64,000 bases of DNA. Origin: Sporosarcina luteola. Its GTDB lineage: Bacteria; Bacillota; Bacilli; Bacillales_A; Planococcaceae. The translations under genes were made by a program, and so were the position numbers. Shown here piece by piece: positions 25,228 to 34,426 of the stretch. Location of the stretch: NCBI RefSeq assembly GCF_023715535.1, contig NZ_JAMBOI010000003.1, forward strand, positions 124,001 through 188,000, in the 5' to 3' direction. Position 1 is the stretch's first letter; the number at the start of each line of letters is the position of its first letter. Under the pieces are notes generated by a model. That model saw only the letters and a list, made by a program, of their open reading frames with translations. It was not told the DNA's origin and did not search any database.

Positions 25228-25309
25228 ATTCAATCTCCTATCTACCCAATACTGAAAAGAAGATAACGGACAAGTAATATCCTGTTATCTTCCTCCAAAT
25301 ACATTTTTG

Positions 25310-26878
25310 TCAGTTCCGATACATGACATCTCCTGCAACTACCGTCATAACGACAGCAGCATCTAGGATTTCCTCTTCACTCACCTCAAACAAGTCTTTA
25401 TCCAAGACCGTAAAGTCCGCATCGAAACCGACGCCGAGCTTCCCACGTGAATCCGCCTTCCCTATCGTTGCCGCACTGCCTGATGTGAATAAACTAACTG
25501 CCTCAAACATGCTTAGCTTTTCTTTCGGCAAGTACCCCTCATGCATCTCCCCCGGTTTACTCCTCGTCACCGCAGCATAGATGCCTAGCAACGGATCGAC
25601 TTCTTCGATCGGTGCATCCGAACCCGCTCCGCAAATGAACCCTTCGTCGATTAATCGCTTCCATGCATATGCCCAGTCAAGGCGATCCTCACCAAGACGC
25701 TCCATGACCCATGGAAAGTCGGATGAGACGAAAACTGGCTGTATGTCTAAAACGATCGGAAGCTTCTTCATCCGCTCCACCAAGTCGTCACGCAGCACAT
25801 TCACATGGATGAGACGGTCCCGCTTCCCTTCCGGCACAGGATGGCGCTCGATTGCGTCCAATCCCTTTTCAACAGCTCCATCGCCAATCATATGCATTGC
25901 AACGGCCTGGCCGTATTTCCGAGCAGTCGCTACATGCTCGTGGATTTCCTCATCGGTCAACACAGCTGTGCCGAAAGTGGACGGGTCATTCGCATATGGT
26001 TCACTCAGCAAAGCTGTGCTTCCGCCAAGCGAGCCGTCGATAAAGAATTTCATTTCTCCTGGGTCAATCCACGGTTCGTTGTATTCGGCATTATCCTCCA
26101 TCAATTGCGTAAACACCGTCGAACGGCGCAACAGATGCGCACGGAACTTTTTCTTTTCGCCGATGACATTCCTAAATGCCTGTAATGGATTGTGGTAATC
26201 ACCGTAATAGCCCAAGTCGTCCGTTACCGCACCGGTCAATCCTAACGACAGCAGATCATCGACCGATTTCTCAAGCGCCTTCGTCAACATTTCCTCCGTC
26301 GGCTGCGGAATGAGTTGCAGTACGCGATCCATAGGGCCTTCCTTCAATACTCCTGTCGGTTCCCCGTTTTCATCCCGTACTATGACGCCATCATCCGGAT
26401 CTGGCGTATCTTTCGTAATGCCGGCGAGCTCCAACGCTTTTGAATTGAGGATTGCCGCGTGCCTGCACGTCCGTTTCAAATACATTGGAGAATTCGTCAC
26501 CTTGTCCAGTTCGTGGCGCGTGAAAATCTTTTTATCCGCGAAATTGTTTTCATTCCATCCTTCGCCAATGAACCACTCATCCTCTTTCAAATCTGGATAG
26601 GCATTCAAGAGCATATCCATCATTTCATCAGCGGACTTCGCCTTTGATAAATCCAAACTGAGCAGCTTCTGACCATACCCGATCATATGCATATGGTTGT
26701 CAATGAATCCTGGATAGAGCGCCGCCCCTTTTAGGTCGATTTCATTCTCAGCTTCACTCTTTAATTCGTCATAGGTACCCAACGCGATGATCTTACCATT
26801 TTCCGTGAGAAGCGCCTCGACGGTTTCCCCTTCCTTATCCATCGTATACAGTTTGCCGTTATGCCAAATCGTTTTCAT
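25310..26878 (-). CDS. Amidohydrolase (YtcJ-like metal-dependent hydrolase)
   Basis: 522 residues of the amidohydrolase superfamily. Metal-binding NHMHM follows GFID (about residues 60-67), AVAMHMIGDGAVE (about 318-330) and GSDAPIEEVDP (about 440-450) complete the set. It matches YtcJ-type enzymes that hydrolyse C-N bonds of cyclic or N-acylated compounds. ATG 26878 follows AGGGGGAGA; the frame from 26932 adds residues over the ribosome-binding site. Substrate not known. Single gene. Confidence 0.85.
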   Translation of the reverse strand: MKTIWHNGKLYTMDKEGETVEALLTENGKIIALGTYDELKSEAENEIDLKGAALYPGFIDNHMHMIGYGQKLLSLDLSKAKSADEMMDMLLNAYPDLKEDEWFIGEGWNENNFADKKIFTRHELDKVTNSPMYLKRTCRHAAILNSKALELAGITKDTPDPDDGVIVRDENGEPTGVLKEGPMDRVLQLIPQPTEEMLTKALEKSVDDLLSLGLTGAVTDDLGYYGDYHNPLQAFRNVIGEKKKFRAHLLRRSTVFTQLMEDNAEYNEPWIDPGEMKFFIDGSLGGSTALLSEPYANDPSTFGTAVLTDEEIHEHVATARKYGQAVAMHMIGDGAVEKGLDAIERHPVPEGKRDRLIHVNVLRDDLVERMKKLPIVLDIQPVFVSSDFPWVMERLGEDRLDWAYAWKRLIDEGFICGAGSDAPIEEVDPLLGIYAAVTRSKPGEMHEGYLPKEKLSMFEAVSLFTSGSAATIGKADSRGKLGVGFDADFTVLDKDLFEVSEEEILDAAVVMTVVAGDVMYRN

Positions 26879-26985
26879 CCTGTCTCCCCCTTTTCTTTCC
26901 TTAATTCTAAACTTTCGTGCAACGTTGGGCAATCTAATTCGGATGAATGTTATAATGGGGGCATCATATATAGGAGGGATTATTT

Positions 26986-27426
26986 ATGAGATTGACAGTA
27001 TATCTTGCAGGGGAAATCCATACATCTTGGCGTGAAGAGGTGAAACGGAAAGTCGCGGCGTTGAACTTGCCGATTGATTTCGTTGGGCCAATGGAAGATC
27101 ACGACCGCTCGGATAATATCGGGGAGGAGATTTTAGGCAAGCAGCCGGATGCAATTTTCAAGGATGCCGCCGCTTCCAGCTTCAACAACTTGCGGACTGA
27201 ACTTCTAATGAAGAAAGCCGATCTAGTCATCGCCCTTTTCGGCGAGCAGTACAAGCAATGGAACACGGCGATGGACGCGAGTGCCGCGGTTGCATACGGC
27301 AAGCCGCTCATCCTCATCCGTTCCGAGCAGCATCACCATCCGCTGAAGGAGCTTTCCCGTAAAGCGCATGCTACGGTCGAGACAGTGGACCAAGCCGTGA
27401 AGGCATTGCATTATATTTTTGAATGA
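26986..27426 (+). CDS. ytoQ: YtoQ-family protein
   Basis: 146 residues starting at ATG 26986 after AGGAGGGA. The sequence matches the YtoQ family (MRLTVYLAGEIHTSWR at the start; DLVIALFGEQYKQWNTA near the middle), related to nucleoside 2-deoxyribosyltransferase-like folds. Function unknown. Divergently transcribed from the amidohydrolase gene. Confidence 0.87.
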   Translation: MRLTVYLAGEIHTSWREEVKRKVAALNLPIDFVGPMEDHDRSDNIGEEILGKQPDAIFKDAAASSFNNLRTELLMKKADLVIALFGEQYKQWNTAMDASAAVAYGKPLILIRSEQHHHPLKELSRKAHATVETVDQAVKALHYIFE

Positions 27427-27429
27427 ATG

Positions 27430-27459
27430 AAAAGGCTATCCGACGGGATGGCCTTTTTA
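27430..27459 (+). terminator. Rho-independent terminator after ytoQ
   Basis: AAGGCTATCC, loop GACG, GGATGGCC then T5. Directly after the ytoQ stop. Confidence 0.85.
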
Positions 27460-27498
27460 TATTGGAACGCCGAAATTACATATTTGCTGTTAATCCCA

Positions 27499-27605
27499 AT
27501 TTATCACCACTTGGAGTGAGGTTATCACCACTTACATTGACTTTATCACCGCTTAGAGGATCTTTATCACCACTCAGAGCACGTTTATCACCACTCAGCA
27601 TAATT
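27499..27605. repeat. Array C: five TTATCACCRCT units at exact 21-bp spacing
   Basis: TTATCACC starts at 27501, 27522, 27543, 27564 and 27585, each exactly 21 bases apart, followed by ACTT, GCTT or ACTC. The remaining bases differ between units. It lies between ytoQ and the PhoP boxes of pstB. Shares TTATCACC with array B. Confidence 0.9.
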
Positions 27606-27619
27606 TAGCCCATTTACGC

Positions 27620-27658
27620 ATCACTTCTCCTTTACAAAACCTTTACACTTCGTTCATA
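27620..27658 (+). promoter_or_regulatory. PhoP (Pho box) site upstream of pstB
   Basis: TTTACA at 27631 and 27642 are direct repeats 11 bases apart with a 5-base spacer. A weaker copy (TTCATA, 27653) continues the spacing. B. subtilis PhoP binds TT(A/T)ACA-N5 repeats. It precedes the pstB start at 27721. Confidence 0.78.
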
Positions 27659-27720
27659 CTCCCTCAATAATCCTCACGTACACTAAACGTAAGCCTCAAA
27701 ACCTACTAGGAGGATTTCAA

Positions 27721-28539
27721 ATGACATTACTTCTTGATCGTATAAAAGAAAAACCATTATCAGTTGTACGAAACGAAAGCTGGCATAAGCCGATCTATGA
27801 AACAAACAGCTTGAATCTCTGGTATGGCACGTCGCATGCGCTGAAGAACATCGATCTGTCCATCAATGAACGCGAAGTGACTGCAATCATCGGTCCATCG
27901 GGATGCGGGAAATCGACTTTCCTCAAAACATTGAACCGGATGGTGGAAACCGCAGCTGATGTCTCCATCTCAGGCAATGTCACTTTTAAAGGGAATAACA
28001 TTCTCGGCAAGGCGATGCCTGTTGAAATCCTTCGTTCCAAAGTCGGAATGGTGTTTCAAAAGCCGAACCCCTTCCCAAAATCGATTTATGAAAACGTCGC
28101 ATTCGGACCAAGAGTGCACGGCATCCGCAACAAAGCGATGCTCGACATGATTGTAGAAGAAAGCTTGAAAAAAGCTGCATTATGGGATGAAGTGAAAGAC
28201 CGCCTCCATAAAAGCGCGTACAGCCTTTCCGGAGGACAGCAGCAACGGCTATGCATCGCCCGCTGCCTTGCCATCGATCCGGAAGTGATTTTGATGGACG
28301 AACCGACATCGGCCCTGGATCCAGTATCAACGCATAAAATCGAGGAATTGATCAGTGCTATTAAAAACGATGTTACCATTGCTATCGTCACACACAATAT
28401 GCAACAAGCCGCACGTATTTCCGATCGCACTGCCTTCTTCCTAAATGGCGAAGTAATCGAAGAAGATCGGACGACAACAATCTTCACCAATCCTTTAGAT
28501 ACATTGACAGACGACTATATTAATGGCCGATTCGGCTAA
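27721..28539 (+). CDS. pstB: Phosphate ABC transporter ATP-binding protein PstB
   Basis: 272 residues. Walker A is [18 protein letters not shown], signature [15 protein letters not shown], Walker [14 protein letters not shown], and the H-loop is in IVTHNMQQA. Wide agreement with PstB of phosphate import. ATG 27721 follows AGGAGG. It is separated from pstS by a terminator and a second PhoP site, so it is made as its own unit, unlike the B. subtilis order pstS-C-A-B1-B2. Confidence 0.95.
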   Translation: MTLLLDRIKEKPLSVVRNESWHKPIYETNSLNLWYGTSHALKNIDLSINEREVTAIIGPSGCGKSTFLKTLNRMVETAADVSISGNVTFKGNNILGKAMPVEILRSKVGMVFQKPNPFPKSIYENVAFGPRVHGIRNKAMLDMIVEESLKKAALWDEVKDRLHKSAYSLSGGQQQRLCIARCLAIDPEVILMDEPTSALDPVSTHKIEELISAIKNDVTIAIVTHNMQQAARISDRTAFFLNGEVIEEDRTTTIFTNPLDTLTDDYINGRFG

Positions 28540-28541
28540 TA

Positions 28542-28574
28542 CAAAAACCCGCTCATTAGCAGTGGGTTTTTATT
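28542..28574 (+). terminator. Rho-independent terminator after pstB
   Basis: AAAAACCCGCT, loop CATTAGC, AGTGGGTTTTT. Lies between pstB and the pstS Pho box. Confidence 0.85.
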
Positions 28575-28591
28575 TATTAATTAAGTACGGA

Positions 28592-28630
28592 TTTACAATA
28601 CCTTTACACTTTAACAATACTCACTTAACA
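28592..28630 (+). promoter_or_regulatory. PhoP (Pho box) site upstream of pstS
   Basis: TTTACA at 28592 and 28603 (11 bases apart) and TTAACA at 28625, in phase with them, form a PhoP-type direct repeat array. The pstS start follows at 28708. Confidence 0.75.
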
Positions 28631-28707
28631 ATAGTCCATTAAGATGTAGTTGTGAGGGAGATTCCTTCATCTTACATTAGAACATAAACCTAGGGGAGGA
28701 TTTATCA

Positions 28708-29679
28708 ATGAAGTTTAACAAGTATCTTTTATTCATGATTATCGCTGCTTTTGCAGTTGTTCTTGCGGCATGTGGCAAGGACGGCGATCCCGGGGAATCG
28801 GACAAAAACAAAGCATCCGCGCAAGGAGCAGAACTGGAAGGCAGTGTCGCCATTGACGGTTCCGGAACAGTGTATCCGCTTATGGCACGTCTTGCTGAGG
28901 AGTACATGGTGAACGAACAAGAGAACGTTTCCGTTGAAGTGAGCCGCGCAGGTACAAGTGCAGGGTTCAAGAAGTTCCTCGTTGAAAACGGTACAGACTT
29001 CAATGATGCTTCCCGCCAAATCAAAGATGAAGAGGCAGCAGAAGCAGACAAGCTCGGCATCGAAGTGAAAGAATTGAAGGTTGCCTTGGATGGCCTTACT
29101 TTCGTCATCAATAAAGAAAATGATTGGGCTGCTGAAATGACGCCTGAAGAACTCGTCAGCATCTTCCTTGCCGATAGCACTGTCGAGAATTGGTCCGACA
29201 TCAACCCTGATTGGCCCGATGAAAAGATCAATGCTATGGGACCAAATGAAAACCATGGAACATATGAGTCTTTCTACGAAAGCATTTTAGATAAGCAAGA
29301 TATGGATAGCTCAGTCAACTTGCAGCAAGAATACTCGACACTTGTTAACCTTGTTTCCGAGGACAAGAACGGCATCGCGTTCTTCGGATACGGCTACTAT
29401 GTGAATAACAAAGACAAGATGAATGCTGTTGCAGTCGACTTCGGAAACGGTCCTGTCGAGCCTGCGTTAGATACGATCGCTGAGGATGGCGCTTATGCGG
29501 AGTTCACTCGCCCGGTCTTCACATACTTGAATGTGAATCACGCAAAAGAAAAGCCGCAAGTTAAGGATTTTGCGCTGTACGTCATGAACAATATTAATAA
29601 ATTCGCAGGTGAAACAGGCTTTGCACCGATTCCGGAATCGGAAGTGAAAGAAAACGTCAACTTCCTAGAAGGTCTGTAA
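28708..29679 (+). CDS. pstS: Phosphate-binding lipoprotein PstS
   Basis: 323 residues. A lipoprotein signal peptide ends in VLAAC (lipidated Cys at 22), followed by the PstS fold. Phosphate-binding loops: DGSGTVYPLM (about 49-58), RAGTSAGFKKF and DASRQI. It captures phosphate outside the membrane for PstCAB. ATG 28708 follows GGGGAGG. Preceded by its own PhoP boxes. Confidence 0.95.
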   Translation: MKFNKYLLFMIIAAFAVVLAACGKDGDPGESDKNKASAQGAELEGSVAIDGSGTVYPLMARLAEEYMVNEQENVSVEVSRAGTSAGFKKFLVENGTDFNDASRQIKDEEAAEADKLGIEVKELKVALDGLTFVINKENDWAAEMTPEELVSIFLADSTVENWSDINPDWPDEKINAMGPNENHGTYESFYESILDKQDMDSSVNLQQEYSTLVNLVSEDKNGIAFFGYGYYVNNKDKMNAVAVDFGNGPVEPALDTIAEDGAYAEFTRPVFTYLNVNHAKEKPQVKDFALYVMNNINKFAGETGFAPIPESEVKENVNFLEGL

Positions 29680-29689
29680 TATCAGAATG

Positions 29690-29722
29690 GAAGGATGAGG
29701 GCTGTTAAAGCCTTCATCCTCT
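29690..29722 (+). other. Stem-loop between pstS and pstC
   Basis: AAGGATGAGGGCT, loop GTTA, AAGCCTTCATCCT. It lacks a strong T run, so it may attenuate or stabilise pstS mRNA rather than end the transcript. Confidence 0.6.
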
Positions 29723-29750
29723 TGCATCTTAGTGGAAGGGGTATCTTTTA

Positions 29751-30704
29751 ATGATAAATCACGAAATACCAAAGGCAGATAAAGTGAATATCCGGGACAT
29801 GATTGACCAAAACCAACGCGGTCAGTCGATCAGAAGAAGGATTGAACGGCTCATTCCCAGCTTCCTCGCCATAATCGCCTCATTGTCAGTCCTGACGACA
29901 GTCGGCATCATTTGGACATTGTTATCTGAAACAGTGGAGTTTTTCAAACGTGTACCGTTCCTCGATTTCTTTACGGGCACCGTCTTGAAGCCGCTGAGTC
30001 AGAATCCTGAATTCGGGGTGCTTCCATTATTGATGGGCACCGTCACTTCCTCTTTGATTGCAATGGCAGTAGCCGCGCCGATCGGGCTGATGGCCGCCAT
30101 CTACTTGAGCGAATATGCTCCCGCTACAGTGAGGAAAGTCGTCAAGCCGGTGCTTGAGCTGCTGGCAGGTGTACCGACAATCGTCTATGGGTTTTTCGCC
30201 TTCACTTTTGTAACACCGCTATTACGTGAATTCATTCCAAGTCTCCAAGCGACGAATATTCTTAGCCCCGGCTTAGTCATGGGTGTCATGATCATCCCGA
30301 TGATCGCCTCCCTATCCGAAGACGCAATGAGTTCCGTTCCAAACTCGATGCGTGAAGGGGCTTCCGGATTAGGTGCAACGAAGCTTGAAGTGACCCGTAA
30401 AGTTGTTATTCCTGCAGCTCTATCGGGCATCATCGCTTCGTTTGTGCTCGGGATATCACGTGCCATCGGGGAAACGATGATTGTGACGATTGCGAGCGGC
30501 AGCACGAAAAACTTTACTTTTGATCTAACACAGTCGATGCAGACGATGACCGCTTATATCGTCGAAGTGACAGGCGGGGACGCCGCTTCCGGATCGACAG
30601 TCTATTACAGCTTGTATGCAGTCGCGATGACCCTTTTCGTTTTCACACTCGTGATGAACCTTATTGCAAGGGCTGTTTCCAAAAAGTTCAGGGAGGAATA
30701 TTAA
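29751..30704 (+). CDS. pstC: Phosphate ABC transporter permease PstC
   Basis: 317 residues, six helices. The permease EAA-like loop is in EGASGLGATKLEVTRKVV (about 202-219), with VPTIVYGFF in the usual position. Pairs with PstA. ATG 29751; the gap from pstS is about 70 bases. Confidence 0.95.
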   Translation: MINHEIPKADKVNIRDMIDQNQRGQSIRRRIERLIPSFLAIIASLSVLTTVGIIWTLLSETVEFFKRVPFLDFFTGTVLKPLSQNPEFGVLPLLMGTVTSSLIAMAVAAPIGLMAAIYLSEYAPATVRKVVKPVLELLAGVPTIVYGFFAFTFVTPLLREFIPSLQATNILSPGLVMGVMIIPMIASLSEDAMSSVPNSMREGASGLGATKLEVTRKVVIPAALSGIIASFVLGISRAIGETMIVTIASGSTKNFTFDLTQSMQTMTAYIVEVTGGDAASGSTVYYSLYAVAMTLFVFTLVMNLIARAVSKKFREEY

Positions 30705-30705
30705 G

Positions 30706-31590
30706 ATGAAACAACTGAATGAAAAACAACATATCCGTCGGACGAAGCGCCGTTTATTCCTGAACCGGTTCTCGAAGTCCATCTTCATGCTATCTGCATT
30801 TTTCGGGCTGTTCTTTCTTGCAGTTTTGCTCGTCAAAGTCGTTACGGAAGGCATCGGTTCAGTCAACTTCAATTTCTTGACCGGTAAGTTATCGACGCAG
30901 CCTGAGCGCGCGGGCATCATGGGAGCGATTCTCGGAACGTTTTGGCTCATGCTTGTCGTTGCTCCCGTTACGATGTTTGTAGGCGTCGGCACGGCGATCT
31001 ACTTGGAGATGTATGCGAAAAAAGGTCGCCTGGTCAGCTTCATTCAGACGAATATTTCCAATTTGGCAGGCGTCCCTTCCATCGTGTACGGAATCCTCGG
31101 TTTAACTATTTTTGTACGGGTGCTAGACCTTGGAAACATCGTACTTGCTGGCGGATTGACGATGTCGTTATTAATTTTGCCGATTGTTATCGTTGCAAGC
31201 CAGGAAGCGATCCGTTCCATCCCCTTCTTTTTAAGTGAAGCATCTTACGGGCTCGGCGCCACGAAATGGCAAACGATCCAGCGTGTCATCCTGCCGGCAG
31301 CACTTCCGGGCATCTTGACGGGTGCGATTCTTTCCCTATCTCGCGCCATCGGAGAAACTGCGCCTCTCGTCGTCATTGGAATTCCGGCACTGCTTATCCC
31401 GTTCCCTGGAAGCATCATGGACCGCTTCACAGTATTGCCGATGCAGATCTATTACTGGACGTTGGATGCTTCGTTAGTTGCGGAATATGCCAATCTGGCA
31501 GCCGCCACAATTATCGTTTTGCTAGTAGCACTGTTCATTTTAAACTCCACAGCAATCATCATTCGGAATAAGTTCCAACGTGTATTCTAA
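30706..31590 (+). CDS. pstA: Phosphate ABC transporter permease PstA
   Basis: 294 residues, six helices. VPSIVYGILG and the coupling helix ASYGLGATKWQTIQRVILPA match PstA. ATG 30706 lies one base after the pstC stop, with GGAGG nine bases upstream; the longer frame from 30664 overlaps pstC. No phoU gene follows. Confidence 0.93.
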   Translation: MKQLNEKQHIRRTKRRLFLNRFSKSIFMLSAFFGLFFLAVLLVKVVTEGIGSVNFNFLTGKLSTQPERAGIMGAILGTFWLMLVVAPVTMFVGVGTAIYLEMYAKKGRLVSFIQTNISNLAGVPSIVYGILGLTIFVRVLDLGNIVLAGGLTMSLLILPIVIVASQEAIRSIPFFLSEASYGLGATKWQTIQRVILPAALPGILTGAILSLSRAIGETAPLVVIGIPALLIPFPGSIMDRFTVLPMQIYYWTLDASLVAEYANLAAATIIVLLVALFILNSTAIIIRNKFQRVF

Positions 31591-31604
31591 ATAGACATTC
31601 CCAT

Positions 31605-31632
31605 CGCATCCGATTGAGGATGCGTTTTTTTG
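31605..31632 (+). terminator. Rho-independent terminator after pstA
   Basis: GCATCC, loop GATTGA, GGATGC then seven T. Confidence 0.85.
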
Positions 31633-31683
31633 TTCGTGATCGCATGAAGCAGCATCATGACCGCCTGTTAACAGCGCAAAACA

Positions 31684-31724
31684 AAAAAGGATGAAGGAAA
31701 TCGTAGCGATTTCCTTTCACCCTT
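31684..31724 (-). terminator. Rho-independent terminator after glmM
   Basis: Minus strand: AAGGGTGAAAGGAAATCG and CGATTTCCTTCATCCTT form a long stem, with a T run. Ends the cdaA-cdaR-glmM operon. Confidence 0.87.
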
Positions 31725-31741
31725 AATAGCCAACTCATTGA

Positions 31742-33100
31742 TTATTCGTCTATACCCATTTCCTCACGAACCACATCCGCAATACGGTTGACGAAGCGTT
31801 CGCATGTATCGTGGTCCGGTGACTCGACCATTACGCGGACGAGCGGTTCCGTTCCTGATGGACGGACGAGGACTCTGCCGTTGCCAGCCATTTCCTCCTC
31901 AACTTCCTTGATAACCGCAGCGACTTTTGCATTTTCGGTCACTTTATTTTTATCCGTCACACGGACGTTGACAAGTTCCTGCGGATAAATTGTCATCTCG
32001 CTTGCAAGGTCTGATAGCTTCCGACCCGTCCGCTTCATGATGTTGACAAGTTGCAAGGCCGTCAACAGACCGTCCCCTGTTGTATTGTAATCGAGGAAGA
32101 TGATGTGGCCGGATTGCTCCCCGCCGAGATTGTAATTCCCTTTTCTCATCTCTTCGACGACGTATCGGTCACCGACGGCTGTTTTAACACTCATCATGCC
32201 GTGCCGCTCCAATGCTTTGTAGAAGCCGAGATTGCTCATAATCGTTGAAACGATTGTATCGGACTTCAAGCGGCCTTTCGATTGGAGATGGCGGCCGATG
32301 ATGAACATGATCTGGTCACCATCAATGACCCGGCCAAGTTCGTCAACAGCAATGAGGCGGTCTCCATCCCCGTCAAAAGCTAGTCCGATGTCTGCGCCTT
32401 TATCGACCACGAGCTGGCTGAGGCCTTCAGGATGTGTCGATCCGACTCCTTCATTAATGTTCAAGCCGTTCGGAGATGCCCCTATTGTCGTCAAGTCCGC
32501 ATCAAGGTCGGCAAAGACATGCGTTGCTAGTGAAGAAGTCGCGCCATGTGCACAGTCAAGTACAACATGAAGGTTTGTGAATTCCTCATCGACCGTCTGC
32601 TTCAAGTATTGGATATATTTATGGCCGCCTTCAAAGTAATCCGTCACAGTGCCAACATCCGCACCTACCGGACGAGGCAGCTGATCAGTCTCTTCATGTA
32701 AGAGGGATTCAATTTCTTCTTCCTGCTTATCTGTCAATTTGAAACCATCAGCACCGAAAAACTTAATCCCGTTATCCCCAAATGGGTTGTGGGACGCTGA
32801 AATCATGACACCCGCCTGGGCATTCATGACACGCGTCAAATAAGCGACACCCGGTGTGCTGATGATTCCAAGCCTCATCACTTCGACTCCCATCGATAAC
32901 AGGCCTGCAATCAAAGCGTTTTCCAGCATATGGCCGGATATACGGGTATCCCGTCCAACAAGCACTTGGGATGGGGATGTCTCCTGGGAATCTTTCGTTA
33001 ACACATATCCGCCAATCCTGCCGAGTTTAAAAGCAAGCTCCGGCGTTAATTCTTTATTCGCAATCCCACGGACGCCATCCGTTCCAAAATACTTTGTCAT
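31742..33100 (-). CDS. glmM: Phosphoglucosamine mutase
   Basis: 452 residues. The phospho-serine loop is [12 protein letters not shown] (about 97-108), and metal-binding is [10 protein letters not shown]. Converts glucosamine-6-phosphate to glucosamine-1-phosphate for peptidoglycan and other envelope precursors. It follows cdaR in the same operon, the order found across Firmicutes. ATG 33100. Confidence 0.96.
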   Translation of the reverse strand: MTKYFGTDGVRGIANKELTPELAFKLGRIGGYVLTKDSQETSPSQVLVGRDTRISGHMLENALIAGLLSMGVEVMRLGIISTPGVAYLTRVMNAQAGVMISASHNPFGDNGIKFFGADGFKLTDKQEEEIESLLHEETDQLPRPVGADVGTVTDYFEGGHKYIQYLKQTVDEEFTNLHVVLDCAHGATSSLATHVFADLDADLTTIGASPNGLNINEGVGSTHPEGLSQLVVDKGADIGLAFDGDGDRLIAVDELGRVIDGDQIMFIIGRHLQSKGRLKSDTIVSTIMSNLGFYKALERHGMMSVKTAVGDRYVVEEMRKGNYNLGGEQSGHIIFLDYNTTGDGLLTALQLVNIMKRTGRKLSDLASEMTIYPQELVNVRVTDKNKVTENAKVAAVIKEVEEEMAGNGRVLVRPSGTEPLVRVMVESPDHDTCERFVNRIADVVREEMGIDE

Positions 33101-33139
33101 AATCCATACTCCCTTTCAATGCTTTAATCAGCTTCTCCA

Positions 33140-34426
33140 TCATGCAAGCCTAATTTCCAATGTCACTTCATTCTCTGAAAGCTTCCATGCAATATTATCA
33201 GGACCAACTACAGAAAGCGGATATGAATGCTCCCCTTCCTGATCCGTCCCGGAAGCATCGACGCTAATAGCAAAATCCGAACTGTCAAGTGATTTAATGA
33301 CTTCCTCTTTGGCAGTCACCGTCACATCGACAACTCCGTTTGCAGGTTTCAAAAAGGTACTGCTATATTTCTCATCCAGGCCTTTCACTACGACAGGGAT
33401 GTTTTTAAATTCCTTTGTTACGTCCTTCTCCACATCAGTTGTTGGTTCCATCGATACATCATCAGGCGGCGGACCCTCGCCATCCATAACCGTCACGCTA
33501 ATGTTCACTTTGACTTTATCCTCTGAAAGCTTGGAAACCCCCGTCGGCTTTGGTAGGTTCAATTCTAAGGTTCCTGATTCCTTTACCTTCGAAACATCGA
33601 CATCCACACGAAGCGCATCAATGGTTTCAAGCGTCTTCTGCGGACCGAAGAGCGTCACCATCTTCGTATCTGTGAAAACCGAGTCGATGACGATGTTCTC
33701 ACCGGGAACGCCTCTTTGGTTGAGGACGACCGGAACCACTTTACTATTTTCTTTCACTTCCACTTTTACCGTCACTTCTTCGGGTTCAATCGTCACATCC
33801 AATTTATTCAGGTCTCGGTCGAGCACCCGAACACGTGCTTTCTGTTCAAATGATTTATTGATGCCAGAATCTCCGGTTGCCGAAACCTTCACAAAGCTGA
33901 TTGCTTCCACGACGCTTTTCGCACCAGTCACTTGAATGGTGGAAGGCTCGACTTCCTTTTTCACAGCATTATAACCTTCCGCAAGCAGCCGCTCATTAAA
34001 TTCAGGCTCAACTGGGAACGTTTTTGATACTTTCTCTTCGATGACAACGTCAACAGTCGCCGGATTCAATCTTACATCCAGCTTATCCGATAGGTTTTCA
34101 GCTTGTATTTTGACCGTATGTCTCCCCATCGACAGGCTCCGCAAATCGACCTTCAATGTGAAATCCTTCAACAGCTTTGCCGACTGGACGAGGCTTGAAG
34201 GTCCGTCGATTTCCATATTGACCGTCTTAGGGACTCCGGTTACTACGAAATTTTCATTATCAATTAGCACTTCAACAGGCACATCGTGAAGGATACCCTG
34301 TGAATCACCGATTGTGGAACTCGTCTTTTTTTCATTCTCCGACTGGACGGAAAAGAATAGAATGATGGCGAGCGCCAATGCTGTAAAACGGAGAAACCAT
34401 GGGCGATCCATTAACTTATCAACCAT
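33140..34426 (-). CDS. cdaR: CdaR/YbbR-type regulator of diadenylate cyclase
   Basis: 428 residues. One N-terminal transmembrane helix (FLRFTALALAIILFF, about 11-25) followed by about four YbbR beta domains outside the cell. It binds CdaA and modulates c-di-AMP synthesis. ATG 34426 is chosen because it follows GGGGGAAA and overlaps the cdaA end by eight bases; the frame from 34600 is an artefact. Confidence 0.92.
   Translation of the reverse strand: MVDKLMDRPWFLRFTALALAIILFFSVQSENEKKTSSTIGDSQGILHDVPVEVLIDNENFVVTGVPKTVNMEIDGPSSLVQSAKLLKDFTLKVDLRSLSMGRHTVKIQAENLSDKLDVRLNPATVDVVIEEKVSKTFPVEPEFNERLLAEGYNAVKKEVEPSTIQVTGAKSVVEAISFVKVSATGDSGINKSFEQKARVRVLDRDLNKLDVTIEPEEVTVKVEVKENSKVVPVVLNQRGVPGENIVIDSVFTDTKMVTLFGPQKTLETIDALRVDVDVSKVKESGTLELNLPKPTGVSKLSEDKVKVNISVTVMDGEGPPPDDVSMEPTTDVEKDVTKEFKNIPVVVKGLDEKYSSTFLKPANGVVDVTVTAKEEVIKSLDSSDFAISVDASGTDQEGEHSYPLSVVGPDNIAWKLSENEVTLEIRLA

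Noticed and set aside
27423..27608. Plus-strand ORF with LSPL repeats over array C
   Set aside because: Same artefact of a 21-base period; overlaps the ytoQ stop and terminator.
30525..30992. 155-residue minus-strand ORF within pstC/pstA
   Set aside because: Antisense to two well-conserved permease genes.
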